This document shows positions 22,689 through 33,550 of a stretch of DNA of 64,000 nucleotides, piece by piece (the first letter of the stretch is position 1; each line of letters begins with the position of its first letter). Under the pieces are notes generated by a model. That model did no database searches. It was given only the letters and a program-made list of their open reading frames with translations, and was not told the DNA's origin. The translations under genes and the position numbers were made by a program. This DNA is from Cristatella mucedo. Taxonomy: Eukaryota > Bryozoa > Phylactolaemata > Cristatellidae. The stretch covers positions 2,163,501-2,227,500 of the forward strand of contig WPIO01000009.1 in NCBI GenBank assembly GCA_009760855.2, read 5' to 3'.

Positions 22689-23132
22689 ATGCAGCGTCGC
22701 GACGCCTTTGCCGCGGCACTGCCGCCGCCGGCGGCCGCGGCGGAGGCCAAGCGCGTGGCCATCATTGGCGCCGGATGCAGCGGCCTGGCGTCGGTGAAGT
22801 GCTGCCTCGACGACGGCCTGGAGCCGCACTGCTTCGAGATGTCGCACGACGTCGGCGGCCTGTGGAACTACACGGAGCGGACGCCGTCGGCGGACGACGC
22901 CGATCGGCTGCACGCCAGCGTGTACGCGTCGTGCACGATCAACACGTCCAAGGAGATGATGGCGTTCAGCGACTACCCGACGCCGGCCGACTTCGCGCCG
23001 TTCATGCCACACCGGCAGGTGCTCAAGTACTTTCGCATGTACGCCGAGCACTTCCGGCTGCTGCCGCGCATCCGCTTCGGCGCGCGCGTGGAGCGCGCCG
23101 AGCCGGCGGCGGCGGCGGCGGCGGCACCGCGG

Positions 23133-23165
<33 letters not shown>

Positions 23166-23376
23166 ACGTGGACGGTGCGCTGGCTGGACACGGCGAGCGG
23201 CGAGCGGCACGCGGAGGAGTTCGACGCCGTGATGGTCTGCTCGGGACACCACCGGAGGCCGTACGTGCCGCCGCAAGTGGCCGCCAGCGGCCTCGAGCGC
23301 TTCGAGGGACTCGTGCTCCACTCGGCCGACTACAAGCAGCCGGCCGTGTTCAAGGGCAAGCGCGTGCTTGTCGTCG
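22689..23376 (+). CDS. FMO exon 1
   Basis: Residues 1-229 plus one base: FAD-binding domain, low-complexity Ala/Gly loop and the FxGxxxHxxxY signature. Ends at donor G|GTAAGC (phase 1). GC content and third-position C/G are extreme; the long minus-strand frame over the same bases (23504-22389) is its shadow. Confidence 0.95.
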
Positions 23377-26300
23377 GTAAGCGTTGTCGTCGCCGCTGCT
23401 GCTGTCTCTCCGCCGCCGCCGTCGCTCCGTCGCGCGCGGACGCGTGAAGCGGCGGCCGCTCTCGGCATGCACCGCGTCAGCCGAGAGCCAAGAGTGGCGA
23501 GCATCGCCGCGCTCGGCGCCGTGAGCGCTCCGGCGCCGTGAGCGCTCCGGCGCCGTGAGCGCTCCGGCGCCGTGAGCGCTCCGGCGCCGTGAGCGCTCCC
23601 GCCGAGCGCGGATAGTGCGCCGCGGGAAAATCGGTCCGCGAGGGCGGCTCGTCGGTGGCGGCTGCTTTCGCGCCTTCAGCTGGGGCCCCGAAGCCAGCGT
23701 CGATGGCGCGGATTCGATGAGCGCGCGGCCCGCGAAATGCCGCTCGCTCGTGCAGCGGTAGCGAGGAGGCTACCTGCTAGCGTAATCGATGGACGGCGCG
23801 ATCTTCTAAAGATTCCGATCGACCAGTACCGACGTTGAATCCACAAACCTCAGACGCCATCTTTTCCCATTCCCGTTGTCTGTCGCAAGGCTGAGGCATC
23901 GTTGAGCCATCGTTCACTGTCTGGTTATTTAGTTGGGTTCTTGCTGCCCGCCGTTCGCTTTAAAAAAATAAGCGCAAACAACCTAAGAGTAGAATGACTA
24001 GCTCGAGACGCTTGTAACGCCGGCGGGCGACAGTTTGCCAGACAGCGGTAGCGTAGTTCCTGGATCCTGGGTCCGGACCGCTCCGAGCGAGCGAGCGGCG
24101 GGAGCGAGGAGGCAGCGGCGAGCTTCTCTCAGACTCTCGCCCGGAGCTCATGTCGGCTGCAGCTCAACGAAAGCCAGCGCGTCCCCAGCCGTCGCGGCGT
24201 GCAGTCGCCCGCGTGCCCGCCCCCAAAATATTACGCAGAACTGGCTATGTACTGTAATGCAATGCAATGCATCTCCGTTTGTTATTCTACAAAGCCACAA
24301 AGACTACGTGGATGTTACACAGGAGAGTTTTCTTAAGGGCACTCCAAGCTTAAGCAGCTTTCGGTTGGCACGCGGTCGCCAACAGACTTCAGTTTACTCG
24401 ATAAAGAAGAGAAAGTGATAAGCATGGCTGAGTCAGGAGGACAGTTGAGGTATTGAGTAGCATGAAGCAGCAGCTCAGGATGGCCGGAAAAAATGAGCCA
24501 TAGCTGGCAGCAGGAGAGTAGAAATCGTTGCGTTAGAATTGTGGAAATAAGTTCCACAGCCTGGGATCTGCTGTATAAAAGCGGTCGCCAACGGTCTTTA
24601 AGCAAAGGAATAAACAAAACAGCTTGTTAATTGTCTATACAGGACCTGAGGGCACGAGGAGGCTTAATTTTGGTGAGCCGTGAAATAATCTAGCCTAGAC
24701 AGAAGCAGGATGCTTGTTAAAGCTACTGTAAGTCACCGTGGTAGACAGTCCTTGATCTTAAGATCGGACGTGATGGCTGGTTATGGAGGCAGTCGTCTTA
24801 ACGAAACTTTCAAAATTTAGGCAGCTGTCAAGACGACACCTAAATTCCGAGCACGCGATGACGGTAGCACAATAGCACTACTTATTAAAAGAGCAAAACC
24901 TTGTAGTCCAGCCACTCGCTTGGAGCGTCCTGCAAGTAGCAGTTTCCTTTTACTGTCTTTAAGTTTATGGAAATTGAATTCGGTTCTGTCGCCTTGCAGG
25001 TCTAGGAAACTCTGGGGCGGACATTGCAACGGACGCCAGCTACGTGGCGGAAGAGGTGAGCCAATCGCGCCGCTGGCGAGCGGGCGGCGTCGCTGACGTC
25101 GTCTTCCGCACTCCGCCCCTAGCGAGATTTTCGGCGCGGTTTGGCACGTGATGAAGTAAGGCCGAAAAAAATATCCGGTGACCTGCGACGACCTCGTTGC
25201 CTCAGTGCGTATGTGCGGGTCAGTGTCCGTGACGCTCTCTCGCTGAGCAATGCAGATTGCAATTGCACGAAGCTTTTCTAGCCAGGAAGACCGGCAGCTG
25301 AAGCTCTGCGATCGCGGGCCGCCGCCGCCGCGGTAGAAGTAAACACGACTGCTGCGTGCGAAGTGAAGCGCCTTGAAGCGTCTCGCGCTCCACTTCCCGT
25401 CTCACGCCGCAGCCGAAGCCCGGCGCGCGTCGACGCGCGCCGGGCAAGCCGGACCGACCCAGGTTAGAAAGGAATGTCTGCAGCCAAGCTCAAAAGGACC
25501 GACAGCGCCGAGCCGTCCGCTCGCCCACCCGCCTGCCCGCAGGGGCGCCGTCGCTGAACCGAGGTCGCGCTGCGGTGCGCGCCGCCGCGCGGTCTTTTTT
25601 TCGAAGCTATAAATTAAATGGACTTAGCGTTGCTAAGCAGAAGCCGGTCCGTTCGCCTAACCACGCACAGCTGTCTGCTTCTTTTGAATTCTGCTGGAGA
25701 GGCCGCGAAAGAAGCCGCCGCGACAGCTGAACCGCTCGGCTGAGCGCGTCGGAGCAGTCGCGAGCAGAGTTCCGAGGAGAGCGAGCGCTAGAGTGGCGCA
25801 CTTTCGGCCGGCGCAGCGCGGCACAATGTCCATGCGTGGGGCACGCGAACGTGCCGGCGCGCCGCCGGCCCGCGCCGCTGACTGGCGGCCGTTGCGATGC
25901 TCTGTCGCCCGCGGGGTGCCCGTCCAATGCCCGTCGGCTGCTCAAGCCGACGGGCATTGGTCTCGAAAGCCATTCGAGCATCCGTACCGACCGGAAGCGG
26001 AATCCCTGAAGACACGTGAAGGGAGGGGAGCGGAGCACGCGGCTCAGCGCATGCTCCGCACGCTCTTCGGCAGTTAATTTCGCTCTCGTTACCAGGTCCA
26101 CGCCAGCACTCACAAGGGTACCTGGATATTCAGTCGCTTCTTCCCTGGCGGATATCCGGCCGACGCCATTGCCAACTCTCGCTTCATGTTCGCACTGCCT
26201 CGTAGCCTACTGCAATGGGCCGTCGAGCGGCTGTGCCACTTTCGGTACAGCAGCGAAAACTACGGCCTGCAGTCCACGCACAGGTCAGTCGAATCTAGCA

Positions 26301-29300
26301 GCCACATCAGCAACAGCGGCGGCGGCGGCGGTGGCGGCGGCGGCTGCAGTGGCAGTTGCACAATCAGTGGCAGAAACAGAAGTAGCCGCAGAAGTAGCAG
26401 TAGTACCGCTAGCTTACTCTCCGAGCCGCTGCAGGGAGCTGGTCACCGACCATCTCTAAAACTTAATAATCCACCGTCAGATTAACAAATGGTCATAATT
26501 TCGGCTACATTTACGTACATGGCATATTACTGAAGCTTAGCCTGGCCAACAGCCGACTGTATCGTATTTCCATCCGGAAACCGTGGCTACCAGACTGCGT
26601 CGCCAGGCTTAACATGGGAGTCGCAATACCACGCAGCGCGGATGCAGCTAGGCACGTTGCACTACAGACTGCAAACGCTCGCCATGCTCGTTACCAGGAA
26701 GGCAGGGGGGGTGGGTGCGGGAAGGGAGGGGCTGCCTCACGCGAACCAAGTGCTCAGCGGGTGGCGCCTCGCTCTGAACGAAAAGATGGCGGGTTCCACG
26801 GGTTTCGCGTTCGGCTAAGCAGAGCGAGCGTCGTCGGGAGCCGATGCTTCCTGTCCGCCCCTGCCCCTGCTCTTTAACGCGGCTTGTGGGATATTGGGTG
26901 AACGCTGAAGCGTCTTGCGGCGCTCCAGCTAACTTGCTCCAATCGCACCGCTCACAAAGGCGAATTCGTCCCATCTTTTCTCGCCAGAGTGCGTTTTAGC
27001 GCCGCCGAGCGAGTTCCGCTTGCTCAAGCTCCGGCTTCAACTTACCGGTGCGCAGGCAGCGAGGAAGCGCCAGTCCTTGACCGCCTCTGCATTTGGCACC
27101 CAGTCGCGCTTTGAAAGTGCTACCGTCGCGAGGCACGCAAAGTCTGGCACGCATGCGCACTAGGCCAGCAGCGCGACCAGCTTCGGCTTCAGTCAGGCTT
27201 CCGTTTCGCACCCACGCCCTCTTTTTCCGCCCTGGCGGCGTTGCGGGTGGTGAGGGGCCTCCGCAGCCGAAGGTCGCCGATCGAGCTCGCACCGACGGCC
27301 CGCTCAGGCTCTCGCAGCAGTGAGGTCAGAGACGCGAGGCTCGCGACTTCGACTGACCGAGACGTTTGCCAATCACCACCGTGGGTCGAGCACGCTCATC
27401 TCGCGAGTTCAGCGGGACGTTTTCCCCCTATTTTTGTTTGCTTACACCGAGTGCAGGGAGCGAGGGCTGCGGGAGAAATTTCCTATCATCCACCTGTACT
27501 TGCCGGAGAAACTTTCCATCATCTACCTGTATTCGCGACTGAACTTGGCGATCGCAACTGAACTGCACTGCTGCGCCGGCAGCTGTAGGTTTGGCCATAT
27601 GCTGGCGCTAATCAAATCGCCATAATGGTGCGGAGAGGTGCTCGACTCGTAGGCTGGCACCCTGGACGGCCACGCTTCGGCGGCTAGAGCGAAATGATCG
27701 CAAACGTCGGGCATTCGATTCCACGGTACTGACCGGAAAGGGCGAGTCAGGACTGCTCAGCCAATTGACGCGCCCACTAAACGTTATAATTATTGGCTAC
27801 CGCAGGAAAGGCCAGAACTAGCCGCTAGTGGGCCTGTATTGTCCAGGCCGCAGGCACGACTCGAGCCTGAAGCTGGAAGCGCCATCGCCCGTCAACTAAT
27901 GTGCCGAGGCAAGGCGTGGCTTCCCGGAGGAAGCCACGCGTGCTTCCCGGCGGAGACAAAGCGGCTCTCCTGAGTAGGCGGCGGTCGCTGCCTGCCTGGC
28001 GCAACAACGAAACGTCGCGCTAGCTGCAGCAGCATTGTCTCACTAGCGCACCTCGCACCCAGGGGCCTCGAAGCTCACCCGACCATCCACGACATCCTGC
28101 TCGTGCTCATCATGAGCGGTCTCGTTAAAGTCAAGCCGGCCGTGCAGCGCTTCACCAAGGACGGCGTCTACTACACCGACGGAACGTATCAGCAGCTCGA
28201 CGTGGTTGTCACGGCGACCGGCTACGACGTTTCATTTCCTTTTCTCAGCGACGAGGTTCGTGCTACGAGCTCTTCCTGTCGTAAGGCGCCGCTCGGAGCG
28301 CTCTCTCAGCGGCTCTCTCAGCGGCTCCGCTCGTCCGCCTCTACGTCAAAGAGGCTAAACCGGAAGAGCCTGCCCTTTCCAAGCAGAGCCAACTGGTCTC
28401 GAGGGCGCTACGAGGCGAAAAGAAGAACGGAAAAGGCAAACGCAGCCAAACAAATGGCCGACTGTGCACGCGAACGGTCGTCTACGGCAAGTCTCGCAGT
28501 GCTCCGAGGTGCGAGCCCATTCTCTTCTTCTTCCTCCCTCGCAGATCCTGTACGGTCCCGACCGGCAGTCGACGGTGGACGCCTACAAGTTCACCTTCCT
28601 TCCGCACCTCGAACGACAGACGCTCGCGCTGATCGGCCTCGTGCAGCCCGTGGGCTCCATCATGCCCATCAGTGAGCTGCAGGCCCGATGGTTCGCTCGC
28701 GTGCTCACCGGTAGGTAGCGCTGCTGGCGCGAGCTGGCGCCAGCGGCGAGGCTGGCGAAGGAGCCGACGAACGAGGCCAGCTTCGAGGCTGAGGCCAAGG
28801 CTGACGAAGGAGCCGACGAACGAGGCCGAGGCCAGCTTCGAGGCTGAGGTCAAGGCTGACGAAGGAGCCGACGAGAGGAGCGCTCGCTCGGCGTCGCCAC
28901 GCTCTCCGAGCTCGCCTAACGAATTCGGCTGCTGCAGCATCGACTTCAGCGGCTGGCTTCAGCGGCTTCAGCAGTAGTGCCGGCGGTAGCGGAGGCTTCG
29001 GTGACACATTTTGCCCACACATTTGTGCTCCGACCTCGTTTGTCCCAGGTAAGGTGCAGCTTCCCAGCGTATCAGCAATGCGCCGGCACATCGATGACAG
29101 GAAAACGTGGGTGAGCAAAAACATGGCGGCCAGCCGACGTCATCACCTTGAGGTATGCACATTTTCGCCGATATCTGCGAATGCCCTCTCGCGGATTCAG
29201 GGCCAGAGCTAATGATGAGCCGGATTCATGGCCAGAGCTAGGGACGAGCCGTAGCTCGGAAAGCAAGCGCCTTTACTGGACTAAAAATTCCATCACTCCC

Positions 29301-29983
29301 CTCCCGTCGTCCTACCGTCGTAATAGTAATAATAATGATAGATTTGATAAAGCGCCCTCAGGGAACTCAATCTCTTTCTAGGCACTTATAATTTGCTGCA
29401 AAAGAAGTACCATCGAATGGTTAGCGGTAGCATGCTCAATGACAACAAGCATAACATGGTTAGGGGTGACATGCACAGTATCAGCATGCAAACATGCCGC
29501 CGTTCCACCGCTTGCCTCTCGCCGTCAATTCCATCACTCGTCTCCTCGTCTCATGCCATCGCTCGCCTCCCGCGAAAGCTTGAGGTGGCTAACAACACGT
29601 ACTGGCCCGTCTTTCAGACATTCTGGATTAAGGCCATGGACGAGATAGCTGACGAGATTGGAGTCAAGCCGAACATAACGAGGCTGCTCTTCGACGACCC
29701 GCTCTTAGCTCTTCGATGCATATTTGGGCCATGCGTTCCGGCGCAGTACAGGCTGTTCGGGCACGGCAAGTGGAACGGCGCGCGGGCCGTGATCGAACGC
29801 GCTTTCCACAACATGGCGGCTCCGACCAAGACGCGCGTCATTAGCAGCAGCAAAAGCCAAACAGGGACTGCGTCCTGCGGCGATGCGGTGCAGAAGCGGA
29901 AACTCATCGCGCTGAAGACGCTGCTACTTGCGGCTATGCTCTTCCTCTTAGCAAACATAATGGCGACGACGGCGCTCAGCTGA
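22689..29983 (+). CDS. Flavin-containing monooxygenase (FMO), 7 exons
   Basis: Complete FMO of 586 residues, from joining 22689-23376, 25000-25055, 26096-26283, 28063-28255, 28545-28710, 29049-29152 and 29618-29983; all seven intron phases agree. FMOs are NADPH- and FAD-dependent enzymes of the endoplasmic reticulum that oxygenate nucleophilic N or S atoms. Visible: FAD motif GAGCSG (27-32) with ribose-binding E50, GGLWNY (56-61), FMO signature F205-G207-H211-Y215, NADPH motif GLGNSG (230-235), ATGY (362-365), MDEIAD and [10 protein letters not shown] near the C-terminus, and a hydrophobic anchor at about 561-580. It is slightly longer than usual (about 530) because of an N-terminal Ala/Pro stretch and a poly-Ala/poly-Gly insertion (about 139-160). 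I chose the ATG at 22689 because the FAD motif follows at the usual distance. There are no internal stops or frameshifts. The subtype cannot be assigned by eye. Confidence 0.95.
23505..23600 (+). repeat. 17-base tandem repeat at the start of FMO intron 1
   Basis: Five head-to-tail copies of GTGAGCGCTCCGGCGCC, about 130 bases past the exon 1 donor. Each copy begins with GTGAGCG, a donor-like hexamer, and contains the palindromes AGCGCT and GGCGCC. Confidence 0.9.
24288..24672 (-). mobile_element. LINE-B 3' fragment in FMO intron 1
   Basis: On the minus strand: CCTCGTGCCCTCAGGTCCTG, a GGCGACCG-type RT end, CTGTGGAACT, then the family's 3' UTR (CTACTCTCCTGCTGCCAG...TATGGC, CTACTCA.TACCTCAACTG, CGAAAGCTGCTTA, TGTAACATCCACGTAGTCTTTG). 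Diverged and non-coding. Confidence 0.75.
25000..25055 (+). CDS. FMO exon 2 (56 bases, NADPH motif)
   Basis: Acceptor CCTTGCAG|G and donor GAG|GTGAGC. It completes the split glycine and encodes [18 protein letters not shown], the second Rossmann motif. Too short to be seen as an open frame on its own; identified from its motif and matching phases. Confidence 0.95.
25924..25960. repeat. Perfect 16-bp inverted repeat (FMO intron 2)
   Basis: CCAATGCCCGTCGGCT, a 5-base loop, then its exact reverse complement. A stable hairpin in either strand's transcript. Confidence 0.95.
26096..26283 (+). CDS. FMO exon 3
   Basis: Acceptor TTACCAG|GTC and donor CACAG|GTCAGT (phase 2). Encodes [16 protein letters not shown]...GGYPAD and SSENYGLQ, corresponding to the SGSWV.SR and ENYGL segments of animal FMOs. 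Confidence 0.93.
26310..26410. repeat. GGC-rich and AGC-rich low-complexity tract (FMO intron 3)
   Basis: (GGC)n followed by degenerate GCAGTAGC-type repeats; no coding function. Confidence 0.7.
27914..27939. repeat. Perfect 11-bp inverted repeat (FMO intron 3)
   Basis: GCGTGGCTTCC, loop CGGA, GGAAGCCACGC. Confidence 0.9.
28063..28255 (+). CDS. FMO exon 4 (ATGY motif)
   Basis: Acceptor CGCACCCAG|G completes an arginine codon. Encodes [31 protein letters not shown] and [18 protein letters not shown]. The donor is GAG|GTTCGT, weaker than the other donors but in the expected phase (0). Confidence 0.92.
28545..28710 (+). CDS. FMO exon 5
   Basis: Acceptor CTCCCTCGCAG|ATC and donor ACCG|GTAGGT (phase 1). 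Encodes [21 protein letters not shown] and [13 protein letters not shown], matching the IGFVQ and LQSRW.A segments conserved in FMOs. Confidence 0.94.
28733..28880 (+). repeat. Imperfect tandem repeat in FMO intron 5
   Basis: Repeated GAGGCTGAGG, CGAAGGAGCCGACGA and GAGGCCAGCTTC words, about three units of roughly 50 bases. It keeps an open frame through the intron but is flanked by good splice sites and absent from the FMO family. Confidence 0.75.
29049..29152 (+). CDS. FMO exon 6
   Basis: Acceptor TTGTCCCAG|GT and donor GAG|GTATGC (phase 0). Encodes [18 protein letters not shown]...SRRHHLE, the charged helix that precedes the MDEIAD segment. Confidence 0.9.
29323..29492 (-). mobile_element. 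LINE-A 3' end in FMO intron 6
   Basis: AAT-rich tail, near-consensus hairpin (AAGCGCCCTCAGGGAACTC...TCTAGGCACTTATA) and 3' UTR with TAACATGGTTAGGGGTGACATG. It sits about 125 bases before the exon 7 acceptor without disrupting the gene. Confidence 0.85.
29618..29983 (+). CDS. FMO exon 7 and stop
   Basis: Acceptor CCGTCTTTCAG|ACA. From here [24 protein letters not shown] aligns without gaps to animal FMOs, whereas an upstream AG at 29584 would insert 11 extra residues. Encodes the conserved [16 protein letters not shown] and a C-terminal hydrophobic helix ([14 protein letters not shown]) that would anchor the enzyme in the ER membrane. The stop codon is TGA. Confidence 0.93.
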   Translation, partial: TFWIKAMDEIADEIGVKPNITRLLFDDPLLALRCIFGPCVPAQYRLFGHGKWNGARAVIERAFHNMAAPTKTRVISSSKSQTGTASCGDAVQKRKLIALKTLLLAAMLFLLANIMATTALS

Positions 29984-30632
29984 TGACCGACAGACATGGC
30001 GGCGGCGGAAGTGCCTCGTCGTGCTTGGGCATGCATTCGCTGTGCGGCAGCTCGTCGCCCCGCCGGCAGGTGGCGGGGCGGAGGTCGAAGGAGGATTCCT
30101 TTTACCGTACGACCAATGGCAATAGTCGATCCATCCTTTTCGGACAGCGCCAACTTCAAATGGCAACGTTGTGATAGCGCCAACTCATCCCGAGCTGATC
30201 GGACATTCGTCACGACAGCCGACTGCGGCGCCCCTCAGTAGATCCGTTCTGTGAATTTTCTGAAACGGCTATCCGCCGGAATGAGCGGGAGTTTTGACTT
30301 TCTGCTGAATTCTGTTTGCTCACTAGGTTTCTCTTGTGTGCGAAGAACTCATTAAACGGCCAGCGGTCACTTACGAAAAGCTTAGATCGCCCAGTTAACC
30401 GTCGACGAGGCCTGACCGTTAGGCAGTGCCGAAGCTCCCAGTGCTTGCGCTGGAAAAGTGGCCGGAAAAGTCGGTACTCGGACAGACTTTTCGTCGTGAG
30501 TTCAGGAGCCTTAATTGTCGGGATGGGTTTAGGAAGTGGAGGCAAGCTTCCTCGCCGGGTAGATATGGCGGCATTGAGTACCATTTGCTGAACGCCCAGA
30601 CGACACGTGTAAGTCCGTTATAGACCCGCATT
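29984..30632. other. FMO downstream region
   Basis: Presumed 3' UTR and intergenic DNA. No canonical AATAAA was found in the first 600 bases after the stop; the nearest are near 31328 and 31515, so the polyadenylation site is unclear. Confidence 0.35.
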
Positions 30633-30694
<62 letters not shown>

Positions 30695-30695
30695 A

Positions 30696-30771
<76 letters not shown>
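30633..30771. repeat. (AG)n tract, 139 bases
   Basis: GA run with a few AAAG and AGGG interruptions; a polypurine mirror repeat that could form triplex DNA. Confidence 0.95.
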
Positions 30772-30774
<3 letters not shown>

Positions 30775-31377
30775 GTATCGTCACTATTCCTGATTCAGAG
30801 GATAGAGATATAATGACTTGAGTGATTACTATGAGTATTGATATTATTCAGTTCATTCAGTTACTGAATACATATATTTTTTCCAAAAGTTAGTGAGAAA
30901 ATTGGAGGGGGCTTTACATCGGGGCGGGCGTATACACGGTAAAATACGGCGTTTTTCTGCCATATACTTCATTTGGATTTAGCCTGGCCAGCATGGCTGC
31001 TTTAAGATATTGCAATCGTCGCCGGGTCTTGAAGCTATTTCGACCGTCACCGGATCGCTGGCTGAGCTCGAATGCGGATATCTCGCACGTTTACGGCGAT
31101 CAGATATCGCAGATCGCGTACTGCGCGAGCCACGCTCACGGAGGATGACGTTTCGTGCGCAGCGGCGGCGGACTAGAGTGTCGACGCTGCTCTCGAGCTC
31201 CCAGCGGTTCTTGACGGCTCTAAGGCCGAAGCCGCGCTTAGCTTTCTATGCATCTCTGGAAACCGGCCCTGCAGCTACCCACCGAAGGTGCGCCGCCCGC
31301 CCGGCGGGTCCTTTTTTTGGGAACTAAAAATAAATTGGAAACACCCTCTAGAGATACGCTGCGAAGCTAGCCGCCTG

Positions 31378-31431
31378 TCGCCCGATCTTGCGTCACGCGC
31401 CTCTGGAGGCGCGAGACGCAAGATCGGGCGA
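31378..31431. repeat. Long near-perfect hairpin (25 bp)
   Basis: Left arm TCGCCCGATCTTGCGTC-A-CGCGCCTC, apical TG, right arm GAGGCGCG-A-GACGCAAGATCGGGCGA. It is 25 pairs with a single A-A mismatch and a 2-base loop in DNA (4 or more bases in RNA). No repeat relative elsewhere in the window. Confidence 0.95.
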
Positions 31432-32039
31432 TTTGGAGGCTATTCTCCTGCCGGAAGCGGTACTCGCCAGAAGCGGTACCCGCCAGATACCCGCCAGGAA
31501 GTGGCTTCCACGCTTAAAAAATAAAGCGGCATCCTGTTTTCGGCGCAATCAGGCAGCCTGCTAAGCAGTTCGCTTCCACGGGAGGTGCTCTGCGAAGAGC
31601 TGAACAGCTGCCAGCGAAAGCCACTACCTAGCGAAAGTAGGGCGCATGTCAGCAGGTGGAGCATAATTTAGGCAAAGACCATAAATCTCATGAAGAGTTG
31701 GTTTCTCGCAAATCCTATGAAGTTCTTAGCACTACTCTGTCATTGCGAAGCGTAATCGAAACTTTTGAAACAACATGCTAAAGTTATCTTAGTAGTGCGG
31801 ACACATTATAAAATTTTTGCCACTGATGTCCCAATTTCCGCGAGAAGGTTTGACATATTTCTTGGCTGAGAAGTAGTAATAGTAGTGTAAAGAAGAGTAT
31901 TTCAATTCTGATGCTATTAAGAGAACTAAATTTCTCACTAGACATGATTAGCATATAACCATATTATAGAGCACAGTCTAGCCTTTATTGTTATGCAAAC
32001 GACAGGTAGCTGTATAATAAAAGGTTAGATGATTTGAAA
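31432..32039. other. No gene seen
   Basis: AT-richer DNA after 31660, with no open frame of note. Short local repeats of GGTACCCGCCAGA/GCGGTACTCGCCAGA lie at about 31451-31500. Confidence 0.4.
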
Positions 32040-32165
32040 GATCAATTTATGTAGCGGCAGAAGAGCCTTTTCGGCTTTCATCACAGCTTTCAGTGGTCGA
32101 TAAAGAATTACCAGCTGCAGGACGCGAACCAGCGATCAGGGTCATAAAGAACGAGCATCTTATGT
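32040..32165 (-). mobile_element. SINE-2 relative, old copy
   Basis: Same orientation and word order as the copies at 55796 and 62274: GCAGAAGAGCCTTT, GGCTTTCATC, CGATAAAGAAT, then a degraded B box (GCGAACCAGCGATC on +). Strongly diverged. Confidence 0.5.
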
Positions 32166-32234
32166 CCTGGGCCAAGACCGAGCTGTACCTGCGCTCTGAA
32201 ACCCTTCTTTCCGTAATAACAACAATGATTATGA

Positions 32235-32720
32235 ATATGATAAGAATAAAATACTTGAGTGATATTCTAAGAGAACACACTCTTTCTTAGTTCTTTACAG
32301 ATTTCTACAGATTCTTTACAAGAAGCTTGTAAAATACTTAGCCGTAACATGACACATTTACGCATCAGCGCACACAAGACAATTTATACTGGTGAAGAAA
32401 AACTGCTCTAATGTGCAGGTAGAGGGGTTTAGCTCCTTTTAGAAATTTTAAGCTTCCTTGATTTAGGGCGTGTCGTGATGTCAGTAAGTACTTAATTCCA
32501 GGCCTGGGCAACTTAGAAACTTTACGAACGGTCTTTAAAGGATGTGCGGTTGGTTAGAAACGTAGCTAAGCGAAGTGAGTCAGCTGAACGGGTTGTACGA
32601 TGTCTAGCCTGTGCAGCAAATGCGCCAGGTACGGATAGCAAAGCAACCGATTGAAGGGAACTAAAAGAGAGGGGCAGAACTTCGAAGTCGAGGCGCTGCT
32701 TGAGCTGCGGAGCCAATGCC
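32235..32720 (-). mobile_element. LINE-A related fragment, strongly diverged
   Basis: 3' hairpin remnant (ATATTCTAAGAGAACACACTC...TTAGTTCTTTACA) and an RT-end remnant (SVALLSVPGAFAAQARHRTTRSADSLRL, TSFKDR). Probably an older subfamily. Confidence 0.5.
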
Positions 32721-33520
32721 TGGGCAGCCGATACCATGCTTCTGCTCTGCTCTTTTTCAAAGTAAATCATGCCGATGGTAAAATGAAGATATATATATAG
32801 ATATACATGTGTGTTGGTGAGCGCGTGTGTGTGTGTGTGTGTTCAGGTAAGTATTTAGGAGGTACGGAAATTCCCCCTGGGGTAGGTAATTTCCTCCCCT
32901 CCTGTGTGAAAATGCCGTGATATAAACTGTCTTGTTTACATATCTTGTAAAAATATTTAATAGTATATAATATATAACATATTCCTATATTATCGTCCTT
33001 AGAAATGCGGTTGCTGCGGCCCCGGTTTTCGGCAGACCACCGCGTGCAAGGTCAAAGCTCTGCCCCGGGCGGCCAGCAGCAGACGCTCTCGTCAGCAGCC
33101 GCGAGCGCGTAGCAGTATCCTCGGCTGACGCCGACGCCGACGCCGCCGCCGACGTCGCCGCCGCCACCCCTTCCGACATCGGCACCGCCGGGTACCCCCG
33201 TCCAAACCACGCCGCCGCCGCAGTCATTGCTGCACCGGGCGTCGCGCGTCGACCGCCGCCGAAACCGCGCTGGCCGTACCACCTCCGTCAGTCGTGTTAT
33301 CGAGTCACCGCTTATACTGAGGTGATTTTATTTCAATAGAGCGTGAACTTTATTTGATCGTGTATATTTATTTCTGTATTCTTAGTTATACATTCATCAG
33401 CATAGGGGGAGGAAAATGTCCTAACCTTGGGGGAAATGTCCGGGGGAAATGTCCTAGGGTCCACCAGGGGGAAATGTCCGGGGGAAATGTCGTACAACCG
33501 TATTTAGGGTATGTACCCAC
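32721..33520. other. Simple and GC-rich sequence, no gene
   Basis: (AT)n and (GT)n short tracts (32790-32845), then a (GCCGAC)n-like GC-rich block (33120-33200), and at 33405-33492 three copies of GGGGGAAATGTCC-type words. Confidence 0.4.
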
Positions 33521-33550
33521 ACACGCGCGCGCGCGCGCGCGCGCGCGCGC
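33521..33550. repeat. (GC)n tract
   Basis: Alternating CG run of about 14 units leading directly into the 20-base minisatellite; Z-DNA prone. Confidence 0.9.

Noticed and set aside
22389-23504. 371-codon minus-strand frame
   Set aside because: Antisense shadow of FMO exon 1 plus the (CGG)n tract; no domain and no splice or start context.
29585-29617. Alternative acceptor at 29584 for FMO exon 7
   Set aside because: It adds 11 residues ([11 protein letters not shown]) absent from the family and has a poorer pyrimidine tract; CTTTCAG at 29617 gives a gap-free alignment.
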